Origin: Janibacter sp. DB-40
Lineage (GTDB): Bacteria > Actinomycetota > Actinomycetes > Actinomycetales > Dermatophilaceae
Length of the DNA: 64,000 nt
Direction: 5' to 3'
Assembly: GCF_029510815.1 (NCBI RefSeq)
Contig: NZ_CP120360.1
Coordinates: forward strand, 186,001 to 250,000
Shown one piece after another: positions 38,375-47,357 of the stretch. The notes under the pieces are model-generated. The model searched no databases. It had not been told where the DNA came from and was given only the letters and a program-made list of their open reading frames with translations. Both the position numbers and the translations under genes were made by a program. Each line of letters opens with the position of its first letter. Position 1 is the first letter of the stretch.

Positions 38375-40156
38375 CTACTGCGCGCGGGACGCCTCGACCG
38401 GTGCCTGGGCGGGCGGGACGAGCTCGCCCAGGGACTGCCGCAGATCGGGTGGGAGGGCCTCCACCGACCCGGAGAGCACGATCTGCGAGGGAGCGAGCCG
38501 CTCCAGGCGGGCACGCACGAGGTCCGGCAGACGACCGGAGGTGAGGAGCAGCACCGGGGTGCCGGTGTGCCCGGCGGCGGCCGTGGCGGTGAGCATCTCG
38601 AGGGCTGAGGCGCCGGAGACGATGACCTGCCCGCCCGGCTCGACGTCCTCCCACAGGGCGGCGGCCCTGGCCATCGGCCCTCCCTGTGCGGAGAACTCGA
38701 CCTCCGCGCCGGTGGCCCGGCGCAGGCGGTCGATGACGTCGGTCGGCCACTCCTCCTCGTAGCCGAGGAGGGCCAGCCGCCGTGGCTGCACCTCCGCGAG
38801 CGCGGCGGCGAGCTCCTCGCCCGGGCTCCCGGCGTCGCACACGACCACCGCACGACCGGTCCTGGCCGCCTGCAGCGAGGCCACGGGTGTGCCCCCGGAG
38901 TTGTCCGGGTGGGCCACGTACACGGTGGAGGTGTCCCTCGGTGGGAAGGCCCGCAGGAGCCGGGCAGCGGTCCGCGGTGGGTCGTCCTCACCGAGTCGCT
39001 CGACCGTCCCGCCGACGAGGTCCTCGATGCGGCCGTACGTCTGCGCGCTCACCTGCTCCTCGCCGCCGACGACGATGACGCGCTCGGGGGCGAGGCGGCC
39101 GAGCTCGTCGTGAGTGGCCGCGGGGATGGCGCCCGGGCGCACCCAGAGCATGGGCCAGCCGAGCTGCGCGGCGACCGGAGCCACCATCCGCGCCATGGCC
39201 ATGGACTGCACGCTGACGACGAAGCACGCCCGGACGCCGGGGTCCCACGTGGCCCGGGTGATCTCCCGGGAGGTCTGGAACCGGGTGGGGCCCGTCCAGC
39301 GGACGGTCCCGGGGACGTCCGGCTCGTCGGGGGCGTCGTCTCGCTTGCGTGGCTTCTGCTTGGGCAGGGTCGCCTCGTAGGCGCGCAGGACGTCCTCCGT
39401 GGGGCCGTCCATGACCAGGCGACCCTGGTCCATCCACAGGACCCGGTCGCAGATCTCACGGATGTTGGAGTTGGAGTGGGAGACGAGGAAGACGGTGCCG
39501 GCGGCCTCCCTGATCGACTCGATGCGCTCGGCGCTCTTCTGTCGGAAGGAGGCGTCCCCGGTGGCGAGGGCCTCGTCGATCATCAGCACGTCTGGAGCCG
39601 CCGCCGTGGAGATCGCGAACCGCAGTCGCGCACCCATGCCGGAGGAGTAGGTGCTCATCGGAAGGTGCACGGCATCGCCGATCCCGGAGAACTCGACGAT
39701 GTCGTCGAACTTCTCGTCGATCTCCGCGGTGGTCAGCCCGAGCGCCTGGCCGCCGACGTAGATGTTGCGTTCGCCACTGAGCTTGTTGATGAGCACGGCG
39801 TTGACGCCGAGCAGGGAGGGCTCGCCCGCGACCCACACCTTGCCCTTGGCCGGCGGGATCAGGCCGGTCACGGCCCGCAGGAGGGTGGACTTGCCCGAGC
39901 CGTTGCGGCCGATGATCCCGATCGACTCACCATGGCGCGCGATGAAGCTGACGTCCTTGACGGCGTGGACCTCGCGGGTGCGTTCGCCCGTGCCCGGACG
40001 CAGCAGTCGGCGGAGGGACCGCCCTTCGTCCTGACGGCCGGGGGTCCCACGGCGGTCGCCACCGAGGACCTGGTAGGTCACGCTGAGGTGACTGACGACG
40101 ACGGTGGGGGCCGCCTCCGGCGTGGCGGCATCGACGGTGGGGTCGGGCTCAGCCAC
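38375..40156 (-). CDS. teichoic-acid/polysaccharide exporter ATPase (TagH-like) fused to CWB2-like repeats
   Basis: A 593-residue protein. Residues 20-275 are an ABC ATPase of the TagH/Wzt group: Walker [17 protein letters not shown], signature YSSGMGARLRFAIS, Walker B VLMIDEALATGD, H-loop FLVSHSNSNI. After a hydrophilic linker (PKQKPRKRDDAPDEPD), residues 290-590 hold about three repeats resembling cell-wall-binding repeat 2. Examples are GRLAPERVIVVGGEEQVS, VYVAHPDNSGGTPVASLQAA and GTPVLLLTSGRLPD with LAPSQIVLSG. No transmembrane segment separates them, so the repeats should be cytoplasmic. In Wzt a C-terminal domain recognises the polymer; here CWB2-like repeats may do so. The GTG start overlaps the permease stop by 8 bp. 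Confidence 0.88.
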   Translation of the reverse strand: MAEPDPTVDAATPEAAPTVVVSHLSVTYQVLGGDRRGTPGRQDEGRSLRRLLRPGTGERTREVHAVKDVSFIARHGESIGIIGRNGSGKSTLLRAVTGLIPPAKGKVWVAGEPSLLGVNAVLINKLSGERNIYVGGQALGLTTAEIDEKFDDIVEFSGIGDAVHLPMSTYSSGMGARLRFAISTAAAPDVLMIDEALATGDASFRQKSAERIESIREAAGTVFLVSHSNSNIREICDRVLWMDQGRLVMDGPTEDVLRAYEATLPKQKPRKRDDAPDEPDVPGTVRWTGPTRFQTSREITRATWDPGVRACFVVSVQSMAMARMVAPVAAQLGWPMLWVRPGAIPAATHDELGRLAPERVIVVGGEEQVSAQTYGRIEDLVGGTVERLGEDDPPRTAARLLRAFPPRDTSTVYVAHPDNSGGTPVASLQAARTGRAVVVCDAGSPGEELAAALAEVQPRRLALLGYEEEWPTDVIDRLRRATGAEVEFSAQGGPMARAAALWEDVEPGGQVIVSGASALEMLTATAAAGHTGTPVLLLTSGRLPDLVRARLERLAPSQIVLSGSVEALPPDLRQSLGELVPPAQAPVEASRAQ

Positions 40157-41057
40157 GGCCGTACCTCATCTCCGCCTGCCAGAAGAAGACCATCCCGACA
40201 CCGGCGGCACCGACGGCCCAGGCGGCCATGGTGAGCCAGTCGGAGAGCACGACGGGCTCACCGTTGAGCAAGGACTGCCGGCCGGTGGTGAGCATGAGGG
40301 CGAATGGTTGCATCGTCAGCACCTCCTGGATCACCACGGGGGCTCCCTGGACGTAGTGCATGACGGGGAAGAAGACTCCGGAGATGTAGCGCAGCAGGCG
40401 CACGATGATCGGGATGAGGTTGGCGATGTCCTGCGAGGCGTTGACCAGACGGGCCGAGATGAAGGCGAAGCCGAGCAGTGCCATGCCCTGCATCACGACC
40501 GCGACCGGGAAGAGCAACCACTCCCAGTCAGGTCGCTCCCCGGTGGCGAACATCAGCACGAAGAGCAGCCCGAAGGCCGGGACCGAGGCCAGGAACTCGG
40601 TGAGGGTCACCGACATCGGCAGCAGGGCACGTGGGAAGTGCAGCGTGCGCACCAGGCTGAGCTTTCCGGTGATCGCCTTCGCCCCGCGGGTGACGACCGA
40701 GGAGGTGAAGGCGAACATGACGACGCCGATGCCGAGGAACCCGATGAAGTTCTCGATGCCCCCTCGCGTGCCCAGGAGCAGGCCGAAGATCAGGTAGTAG
40801 CTCGTGATGAGTAGCGCCGGGTTGAGCACCGACCAGAGCTGACCGAGGTGGTTCGCCTCGTTCTTCGCGTACGACTCGGCCGAGGAGAGCGTCCACAGGA
40901 AGGAGCGACGCCTCCACAGGTCGCTCAGGTACTGGTGCAGCGGCGGGCGCTCGCTGAGCGCCCGCAGACCGTGACGGTCCGCCAGCCTCCGTGCCTCCTC
41001 GACGGTCGGCGCAGGGGGAAGGGAGGCCCGTCCGACTGCCTGGGCGACGTCAGCCAC
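40149..41057 (-). CDS. teichoic-acid/polysaccharide exporter permease (TagG-like, ABC-2 type)
   Basis: A 302-residue permease. The N-terminal 60 residues are cytoplasmic (PPLHQYLSDLWRRRSFLW), followed by the amphipathic NHLGQLWSVLNPALLITSYYL typical of TagG/Wzm and about six transmembrane segments. SLVRTLHFPRALLPMS and the end FFWQAEMRYGRG are also typical. The GTG at 41057 has AGAAGGA 7 nt upstream; longer open frame has no site. It pairs with the overlapping ATPase gene to export a lipid-linked anionic glycopolymer. It is divergent from the first TagF-GT4 gene. Confidence 0.92.
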   Translation of the reverse strand: MADVAQAVGRASLPPAPTVEEARRLADRHGLRALSERPPLHQYLSDLWRRRSFLWTLSSAESYAKNEANHLGQLWSVLNPALLITSYYLIFGLLLGTRGGIENFIGFLGIGVVMFAFTSSVVTRGAKAITGKLSLVRTLHFPRALLPMSVTLTEFLASVPAFGLLFVLMFATGERPDWEWLLFPVAVVMQGMALLGFAFISARLVNASQDIANLIPIIVRLLRYISGVFFPVMHYVQGAPVVIQEVLTMQPFALMLTTGRQSLLNGEPVVLSDWLTMAAWAVGAAGVGMVFFWQAEMRYGRG

Positions 41058-41186
41058 ACTTGGTCCTTCTCGTTGGTCGTGCCCCGTGCGCACGGGGCGG
41101 TCGGGGCTCGCCCGGTGCCTGACGGGGATCATACCGACCGCTTCCGCAGGCGTGGTGGAGCGAAGGGGGTGGCGTCCCCTCGACCA

Positions 41187-41192
41187 TAGACT
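41187..41192 (+). promoter_or_regulatory. -10 element TAGACT of the first TagF-GT4 gene
   Basis: TAGACT lies 34 nt before the ATG at 41227, in the 169-bp gap shared with the divergent exporter genes. An AAAGG ribosome site is 5 nt before the ATG. One CGAAGGGGG copy is at 41161-41169. Confidence 0.5.
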
Positions 41193-41226
41193 GGTCCGCC
41201 GGACGGGCCCGGGACGAAAGGCGGAC

Positions 41227-43767
41227 ATGGCGAAGCTCAGGAAGGCGGTCGCGACGCTGCGTCGCGCCCGCCGCATTCCCCGGGCGCAATGGGTGGCCCA
41301 CTGGCGGTCCCGGCCTGTCGAGAGCGACACCGTCCTCTACGAGGCGACCTTCGGTGCCGGGCTGGTCGACAGCCCCTACGCGATCTTCCGTCACCTGGTC
41401 GACGCGCCGGACCTCGCGCACCTACGCCACGTGTGGGTCGTGGCCGACGACGAGCGCCGCCGGCGCGCCCGCGAGCACCTCGCCTCGCTCGGTCTGGACG
41501 AGACACGGGTCCGCGTCGTCGGCCACCGCACCCCCGGGTACTTCCGGCACCTGGCGACGGCCGGCTTCCTGGTCAACAACTCGACCTTCCCCGCGGAGTT
41601 CGGCAAGCGCGCGGGCCAGACCTACGTCAACACCTGGCACGGCACCCCGCTGAAGGCGATGGGTTACGACGTCCCCGGGGGCGCGCTGGGCGCGGCCAAC
41701 GTCATCCGCAACTTCCTCGCGGCGGACCACCTGCTCTCCTCGGGGCCCTACATGACGGACACCATGTACCGGCGGGCCTACCGCCTCGAGGGGCTCGCGC
41801 CCGCGACGGTGCTCGAGGTCGGCGTGCCCCGCACCGACGTGCAGGTGGGGGTCACCGACGCGCGTCGTCGCGAGGTGCGCGAGCGCCTCGCTGCCGGTGG
41901 CGTCGCCGTGGACGGGACGCGACGCACCGTCCTCGTGGCGCCGACGTGGCGTGGTGAGGCCTTCGCGGACCCCCGGCTCGATGCGGATGCCGTGGTGGGC
42001 CTGGTCACCACCCTGCGGGAGGCGCTCGACGACGACTGGCAGGTGCTCGTCAAGGTGCATCCGGTGGTGCACGCGCAGGCCGTGGACCTCCCTTCGCTCC
42101 GGGGGGTGCTGGTGCCGGCGGACGTCCCGGCGAACGAGGTGCTCGCGATCACCGACCACCTCGTCACGGACTACTCGAGCATCCTCTTCGACGCGCTCGC
42201 CGACCCCGACGTCCCGATCACCTTCCACGTGCCCGACCGGGCCTCCTACGAGACGGTGCGACCGCTGTACCTGCCGGCCGAGGACCTGCCGGGACGCGTG
42301 TGCGAGACCGCGGACGCCACGGCCGCGGACGTGGCCGCGGGTGGAGCGCGCGCAGGGGTGCGCCACGAGTGGGCGGCGCGGTACGCCCCCTTCGCCGACG
42401 GCCGTGCCACCGAACGGGTGGTGGACGTCGTCTGGCGTGGCCGGACCCCCACCGTGGGCCGCTGCACCTCCCTGGCGGAGCGGACGCACGCGGGCGAGCG
42501 GGTCCCGCGACTGCTCATCCACGGGGGGTCCCTCCAGCGCAACGGCGTGACGTCGTCGCTCATCGCGCTCCTCGGGCACCTCGACCTGGACCGCCTCGAC
42601 GTGTCCATCGCCTGGGGGCCGGCGCGCAAGGCCGCCCCGCAGGCGTTCGCGGAGTCGATCGACGACCGGATCCGCCTGCTGCCCCGGGTGGGAGGTCTCA
42701 ACGGGCCGAAGCGGGTGGTGTGGTCGCGGCGCCTGCTCGAGCGGCTCGGTGCCGGCAGCGGGCTCGTGCCGATGCCCTCCCTCGTCCGCCTCCTGCAGGA
42801 GGAGTGGACGCGGTGCTTCGGCTCCGCGCAGTTCGACCACGTCATCGACTTCGGCGGGTACTCGCCCTACTGGGCGCTGTTGATGTCGCGAGGGGTCGCG
42901 CCGGAGCCGGTGCGCTCCCACTCGATCTGGCTGCACAACGACCTGGCTGCGGAAGTGGCCAGTACCGCGGAGCACGGCAGGACGAGGGCGCACCACCTCG
43001 AGCAGGTGTTCAGCCTCTACGACCGCTACGACCGGCTGGTCTCGGTCTCCGAGTCGCTCTCCCGGGTCAACGAGCGGTCGCTGCGCAGGTACGCCGGTGG
43101 CGCGAGCTTCCGCAGCGCGCGCAACGTCATCGACGACTCGCGGGTGCGCTCGCTGGCACGCGTCCCCCTCGAGGAGATCGGTCTGGACGACGACGTGGTG
43201 GCCGCTCTGCGTGACGAGGAGACGGTGACCTTCGTGACCGCAGGTCGCCTGACCCACGAGAAGAACCAGGCGCGCCTCGTCCGGGCGGCAGCGGCCACGC
43301 GCGCCGCCGGGCACGACGTCACCGTGGTGATCATGGGGTCCGGGCCCCTCGCGGACGACCTCAGGGTGCTCGCGGCCGAGCTGGGGCTGCAGCGGTCGGT
43401 CTTCCTGACGGGGCAGGTGGCCAACCCCTTCCCCGTCGTGGCGGCCGCGGACTACTTCGCCCTCACGAGCGAGCACGAGGGCCTGCCGATGGTCATCCTC
43501 GAGGCCCTGGCGTTGTCCACCCCGGTGCTGACCACGCAGTTCTCGTCCGTCGAGGGGGTCGTTCCCCCGGGGTGCGGCGTGGTGGTTCCGCGCGATGACG
43601 AGGCGGTCGCCCGTGCCATGATGGAGCTCGTCTCCGAGCGTCCGGGCTTCACGGCCCTGGATGTCGACGCCTACAACGCCACGGCTCTCGAGGAGTTCGC
43701 GGCGGCGGTCGGCCTCGGGGACGACCTGCGTACGCCAGCCATGCCCCGACCCACAGGACACACGTGA
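41227..43767 (+). CDS. bifunctional CDP-glycerol glycerophosphotransferase / GT4 glycosyltransferase (copy 1)
   Basis: An 846-residue fusion. Residues 1-420 are a TagB/TagF-type glycerophosphotransferase: TYVNTWHGTPLKAMGYD with the catalytic His, VLVAPTWRGEAF, VKVHP and HLVTDYSSILFDAL. Residues 440-835 are a GT-B glycosyltransferase of family 4: PRLLIHGGSLQRNGVTSSL, FVTAGRLTHEKNQARLVRA, LTGQVANPFPVVAAADYFAL and SEHEGLPMVILEALA. It probably makes a repeating glycerol-phosphate-sugar backbone. The same two-domain layout is repeated at 44723. Its stop overlaps the GTG of the CDP-alcohol phosphotransferase. It has no signal peptide and should work at the inner face of the membrane. Confidence 0.9.
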   Translation: MAKLRKAVATLRRARRIPRAQWVAHWRSRPVESDTVLYEATFGAGLVDSPYAIFRHLVDAPDLAHLRHVWVVADDERRRRAREHLASLGLDETRVRVVGHRTPGYFRHLATAGFLVNNSTFPAEFGKRAGQTYVNTWHGTPLKAMGYDVPGGALGAANVIRNFLAADHLLSSGPYMTDTMYRRAYRLEGLAPATVLEVGVPRTDVQVGVTDARRREVRERLAAGGVAVDGTRRTVLVAPTWRGEAFADPRLDADAVVGLVTTLREALDDDWQVLVKVHPVVHAQAVDLPSLRGVLVPADVPANEVLAITDHLVTDYSSILFDALADPDVPITFHVPDRASYETVRPLYLPAEDLPGRVCETADATAADVAAGGARAGVRHEWAARYAPFADGRATERVVDVVWRGRTPTVGRCTSLAERTHAGERVPRLLIHGGSLQRNGVTSSLIALLGHLDLDRLDVSIAWGPARKAAPQAFAESIDDRIRLLPRVGGLNGPKRVVWSRRLLERLGAGSGLVPMPSLVRLLQEEWTRCFGSAQFDHVIDFGGYSPYWALLMSRGVAPEPVRSHSIWLHNDLAAEVASTAEHGRTRAHHLEQVFSLYDRYDRLVSVSESLSRVNERSLRRYAGGASFRSARNVIDDSRVRSLARVPLEEIGLDDDVVAALRDEETVTFVTAGRLTHEKNQARLVRAAAATRAAGHDVTVVIMGSGPLADDLRVLAAELGLQRSVFLTGQVANPFPVVAAADYFALTSEHEGLPMVILEALALSTPVLTTQFSSVEGVVPPGCGVVVPRDDEAVARAMMELVSERPGFTALDVDAYNATALEEFAAAVGLGDDLRTPAMPRPTGHT

Positions 43768-44582
43768 CCGAGCGAGACCCTCGAGCCGGACGCCCTTCGC
43801 TGGAGGAGCTGCGTGCGGTGGCTCAGCCGCCGTCCGTCGTCGGCCGACGCAACTCCGAGCACTGGGCGGGCACGCTCTACCTGCGGCGGATGTCCCTCCA
43901 CTTCACCCGGCTGATCCTGCCGACGGGGATCTCGGCCAACGGCGTCACCTGGCTGATGATCCTCGTCGGTGTCATCGGTGCCGCCGTCCTGATGATCCCC
44001 TCGTGGTGGGCGGTCCTCGCCTGTGCGCTCCTCATGCAGTTCCAGATCCTCATCGACTGCTCGGACGGTGAGGTCGCCCGCTGGCGCGGGACCTCGTCGC
44101 CGATGGGCGTCTACCTCGACCGGGTGGGCCACTACGTCACGGAGGCGGCCCTGCCCATCGCGCTCGGCGTCCACGTCGACGGCGGTCCCGGCTCCATCGG
44201 CGGGTGGACCACGATCGGCGCGCTCACCGCGTGCGTGGTCCTGCTCAAGAAGTCCTTCGGCGACATCGTGCACGTCGCCCGCCACTACGCCGGCCTGCCG
44301 AAGGGGGACGAGGACGCCCAGGTCGCGGCCTCCCGCTCGGCCGGGCTGCGCTCCGCGCGCAGCCTGCTGCGGTTCTTCCCGTTCTTCCGCGCGTTCGTCG
44401 CGATCGAGTTCTCCCTCATCACCCTCGCCGCGGCGACCCTCGGCCTCCTCCTGTCGGCCACGGGCGTCGTCGGTGAGGGCGTCGTCCTCCAGTGGTGGCT
44501 GCTCGTCTCGCTTCCCCTGGCCCTGGCCACGGCGGGTGGGTTCCTGCTGATGATCGTCACCTCGCGTCGCTTCGACGGCTGA
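43764..44582 (+). CDS. CDP-alcohol phosphatidyltransferase family membrane protein
   Basis: A 272-residue integral membrane enzyme that moves a substituted phosphate from a CDP-linked donor to an alcohol. The CDP-AP motif is DCSDGEVARW at the start of the signature, then eight residues, then GVYLDRVGH. In the canonical motif the last position is Asp, the proposed catalytic base; here it is His. About six hydrophobic segments follow (for example WLMILVGVIGAAVLMI). It sits between two TagF-GT4 genes, so it may prime or cap the glycopolymer instead of making a phospholipid. The GTG start overlaps the preceding stop. Confidence 0.85.
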   Translation: MTERDPRAGRPSLEELRAVAQPPSVVGRRNSEHWAGTLYLRRMSLHFTRLILPTGISANGVTWLMILVGVIGAAVLMIPSWWAVLACALLMQFQILIDCSDGEVARWRGTSSPMGVYLDRVGHYVTEAALPIALGVHVDGGPGSIGGWTTIGALTACVVLLKKSFGDIVHVARHYAGLPKGDEDAQVAASRSAGLRSARSLLRFFPFFRAFVAIEFSLITLAAATLGLLLSATGVVGEGVVLQWWLLVSLPLALATAGGFLLMIVTSRRFDG

Positions 44583-44654
44583 CTGGCAGGCGGCGACCGG
44601 CGAGCGCCGCGTGCTGCCCGCGACGGTGGTGTCGAACGCCCGGCCGAGCGACGT

Positions 44655-44672
44655 ACGGGCATAATTGCCCGT
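44655..44672 (+). promoter_or_regulatory. inverted repeat across the -10 of the second TagF-GT4 gene
   Basis: Arms ACGGGCA and TGCCCGT flank TAAT, so the AT-rich -10 candidate CATAAT (44660-44665) sits at the centre of a perfect 7-bp dyad. A bound repressor would occlude the promoter. It lies in the 140-bp gap before the gene. Confidence 0.5.
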
Positions 44673-44722
44673 CGGTCGCAAAAAACATCTTCGGCCCGGA
44701 CGGGTCGTCGGACTGTAGGAGG

Positions 44723-47323
44723 ATGGAATTGCGCGTTGTCGACGCTGTGAAGACCCTGAAGAGCGCCCGCCGCGTCGGGTCGCAGGAGTGGCGCGCCTAC
44801 TGGCACGAGCGCCCCCTGGACGACAACAGCGTCTTCTACGAGTCCTTCGCCGGCAACGGAGTGCTGTGCAACCCGGAGGCGATCTTCCGGGCGCTGGTCG
44901 ACGACCCCGAGTTCGCCCACCTGACGCACGTCTGGTCGTTGTCGCCGCAGATGTGGTCCTCGCGGATCCGGGCAGAGTTCGCGCAACACCCGCGGGTGCG
45001 CTTCGTGCGATACAAGTCGCCCCAGTACTACCGGGCCCTGTCCACGTCCCGGTACCTGTTCAACAACGCGACCTTCCCTCCGGAATTCATCAAGCGCGAC
45101 GGCCAGGTCTACGTCAACACCTGGCACGGAACCCCGTTCAAGACGATGGGATACGACGAGCCGGGAGGCGGCCCGAACGCCCGCAACGTCATCCGCAACT
45201 TCCTCTCCGCCGACTACCTGCTCGCAGCGAACCGCTTCATGGCCGAGCGGATGTACGAGGAGGCCTACCGGCTGACCAACATCCACCCCGGACGGATCAT
45301 CACCGAGGGCTCGCCGCGCGTGGACCGGCAGTTCCTGGACGAGGTAGGCCGTGACCGGGTGCGTGGCCGGCTCACGGCGGCCGGTGTCGCGCTCGGTGAT
45401 GAGCAGAAGGTCGTGCTCTACGCCCCGACGTGGCGTGGGGAGTCATTCCAGCAGCCGGCCAATGACGTCGTGCTGCTCGCGAAGCGGGTCCGCGAGCTCA
45501 AGCGCCAGCTCCCGTCGGACCAGCAGGTGCTGCTACGGGTGCACCAGCAGGTGTACGCCTTCGCGCTCGAGCACCCGGAGCTGTCCGACATCCTCGTCCC
45601 GAACGAGATCCCGAGCAACGAGGTGCTCGGGATCACCGACGTGCTCGTGACCGACTACTCCAGCATCTTCTTCGACTTCCTCGCCACGGGACGGCCCATC
45701 GTCTTCTTCGCACCGGACATGAGCGCCTACGACGGATACCGCGGCCTCTACCTCGACACCAAGCACCTGCCCGGACCACTCGTGCGAACGGCCGGCCAGC
45801 TCGCGCGGGTCCTCGTGGCCGATGGGTCCGGCGCGGATGACGACCCGGCGGTCAGCCACCGGGATGCCTATGACGCTGCCCGCGAACGCTTCGCGTCCCG
45901 AGAGGACGGCCGGGCCTGCGAGCGGATCATCGATGTCGTGCTCCGAGGCAGCACGCGCGACCACGACGTCCGTCCCGTGCGGTCGGACGGGCGCACCCGG
46001 ATCCTGATGTACCTCGGTGGCATGCGCCCCAACGGCATCACGACCTCGGCGCTGAACCTGCTGAACAACATCGACCACGATCGCTACGACGTCTCCGTGT
46101 TCTACCAGCACTCCGCGTCGGAGGAGGTGCAGGCGAACGAGGCCAGGATCCAGCCACGGGTGCGCGTCCTCCCGCGCATCGGGGCGATGCTGTGGTCCCT
46201 GCGGACCGAGGGCCAGCGGACGAAGGCGCTCCAGGGCGGCGAGCGCGTCCGTGAGGAGCCCCTCGATCAGGCGGAGCGCATGTTCGCGCACGAGTGGCGA
46301 CGGTGCTTCGGGTTGGCAGAGTTCGACCACATCGTCGACTTCAGTGGCTACGCCGCCTTCTGGGCCCTGCTGCTGCGCCAGGGCGAGGCGCGGAGCCACT
46401 CGATCTGGCTGCACAACGACCTCAAGGCCGACCAGATGCGCGAGGTGGACGGTCGCCGCCCCCACGAGGCGAACCTCGGGTCGGTGTTCAACGCCTATGC
46501 CGGTTACGACCACCTCGTCTCGGTCTCTTCGGCACTGATGGAGATCAACCGGACGAACCTCGCCGATGCCGCGTCGGCGGAGAAGCACACCTTCGCCCGC
46601 AACACCATCGATGCCGGCTACATCTCCCGGATGGCCTACGGCGAGCGGAACGAGGCCGGTGAGGAGCGCCCGACGGCGACGCTGCCGGCCGGTGACCTCT
46701 CCCTCGCTGTCCGGACGCTCGCGGACGTGCACGGACTGGACCCGCTCGAGGCCGCCGTGGAGCGCCACCGCACGGTCAGCGAGGTGATCCCGCCCAAGGA
46801 CGGGGTGCGCACGTTCGTCACGGTCGGTCGGCTGTCACCGGAGAAGAACCACGAGCGACTCATCCGCGCCTTCGCCCTCGTCCACCAGGAGAACCCGGCC
46901 ACCCGACTGGTCATCATCGGCGGGGGCCCCCTCGAGGGCTACCTCGTCGAGGTGGTGCGTGACCTGGGGCTGAGCGACGCCGTGACCATCGCCGGTCAGC
47001 GGAGCAACCCGCACGTCGTGCTGTCGAAGGCGGACGTCTTCGTCCTCTCCAGTGACTACGAGGGACAGCCGATGGTGATCCTCGAGGCGCGGGTGCTCGG
47101 CCTGCCGGTGGTCGCGACGAAGTTCGACTCGGTCAGTGGCGCGCTGCCCGAGGGCGTCGGGCTCGTCGTGGAGCGTGACGAGGCGGCCCTGGCCGAAGGC
47201 ATGCGGGCCGCCCTGCTCGGCGAGGTACCGAATCCGACGTTCGATGCAGCCGCATACAACGCGGAAGCGACGGAAGACTTCTACCGGGTGCTCGGGTCGG
47301 CGCCGGCCTCCCGCGAGGCCTGA
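44723..47323 (+). CDS. bifunctional CDP-glycerol glycerophosphotransferase / GT4 glycosyltransferase (copy 2)
   Basis: An 866-residue paralogue of the gene at 41227 with the same domain order. The TagF part has VYVNTWHGTPFKTMGYDEPG, VLYAPTWRGESF and VLVTDYSSIFFDFL. The GT4 part has LMYLGGMRPNGITTSALNLL-like text, FVTVGRLSPEKNHERLIRAF, VTIAGQRSNPHVVLSKADVF and SSDYEGQPMVILEARVLG. AGGAGG touches the ATG at 44723, which is too close. A TTG at 44729 is 6 nt from it and may be the real start. The two copies probably add different sugars or act at different steps. A hairpin overlaps its stop. Confidence 0.9.
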   Translation: MELRVVDAVKTLKSARRVGSQEWRAYWHERPLDDNSVFYESFAGNGVLCNPEAIFRALVDDPEFAHLTHVWSLSPQMWSSRIRAEFAQHPRVRFVRYKSPQYYRALSTSRYLFNNATFPPEFIKRDGQVYVNTWHGTPFKTMGYDEPGGGPNARNVIRNFLSADYLLAANRFMAERMYEEAYRLTNIHPGRIITEGSPRVDRQFLDEVGRDRVRGRLTAAGVALGDEQKVVLYAPTWRGESFQQPANDVVLLAKRVRELKRQLPSDQQVLLRVHQQVYAFALEHPELSDILVPNEIPSNEVLGITDVLVTDYSSIFFDFLATGRPIVFFAPDMSAYDGYRGLYLDTKHLPGPLVRTAGQLARVLVADGSGADDDPAVSHRDAYDAARERFASREDGRACERIIDVVLRGSTRDHDVRPVRSDGRTRILMYLGGMRPNGITTSALNLLNNIDHDRYDVSVFYQHSASEEVQANEARIQPRVRVLPRIGAMLWSLRTEGQRTKALQGGERVREEPLDQAERMFAHEWRRCFGLAEFDHIVDFSGYAAFWALLLRQGEARSHSIWLHNDLKADQMREVDGRRPHEANLGSVFNAYAGYDHLVSVSSALMEINRTNLADAASAEKHTFARNTIDAGYISRMAYGERNEAGEERPTATLPAGDLSLAVRTLADVHGLDPLEAAVERHRTVSEVIPPKDGVRTFVTVGRLSPEKNHERLIRAFALVHQENPATRLVIIGGGPLEGYLVEVVRDLGLSDAVTIAGQRSNPHVVLSKADVFVLSSDYEGQPMVILEARVLGLPVVATKFDSVSGALPEGVGLVVERDEAALAEGMRAALLGEVPNPTFDAAAYNAEATEDFYRVLGSAPASREA

Positions 47324-47341
47324 ATCGGCCACGCGGGAGGC
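47306..47341. terminator. bidirectional hairpin between TagF-GT4 copy 2 and sulfotransferase copy 2
   Basis: Perfect 10-bp arms GCCTCCCGCG (47306-47315) and CGCGGGAGGC (47332-47341) surround the stop codon of the TagF-GT4 gene. The convergent sulfotransferase gene ends 17 bp further on. Confidence 0.65.
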
Positions 47342-47357
47342 GGCAGCCGCAGCCGAC

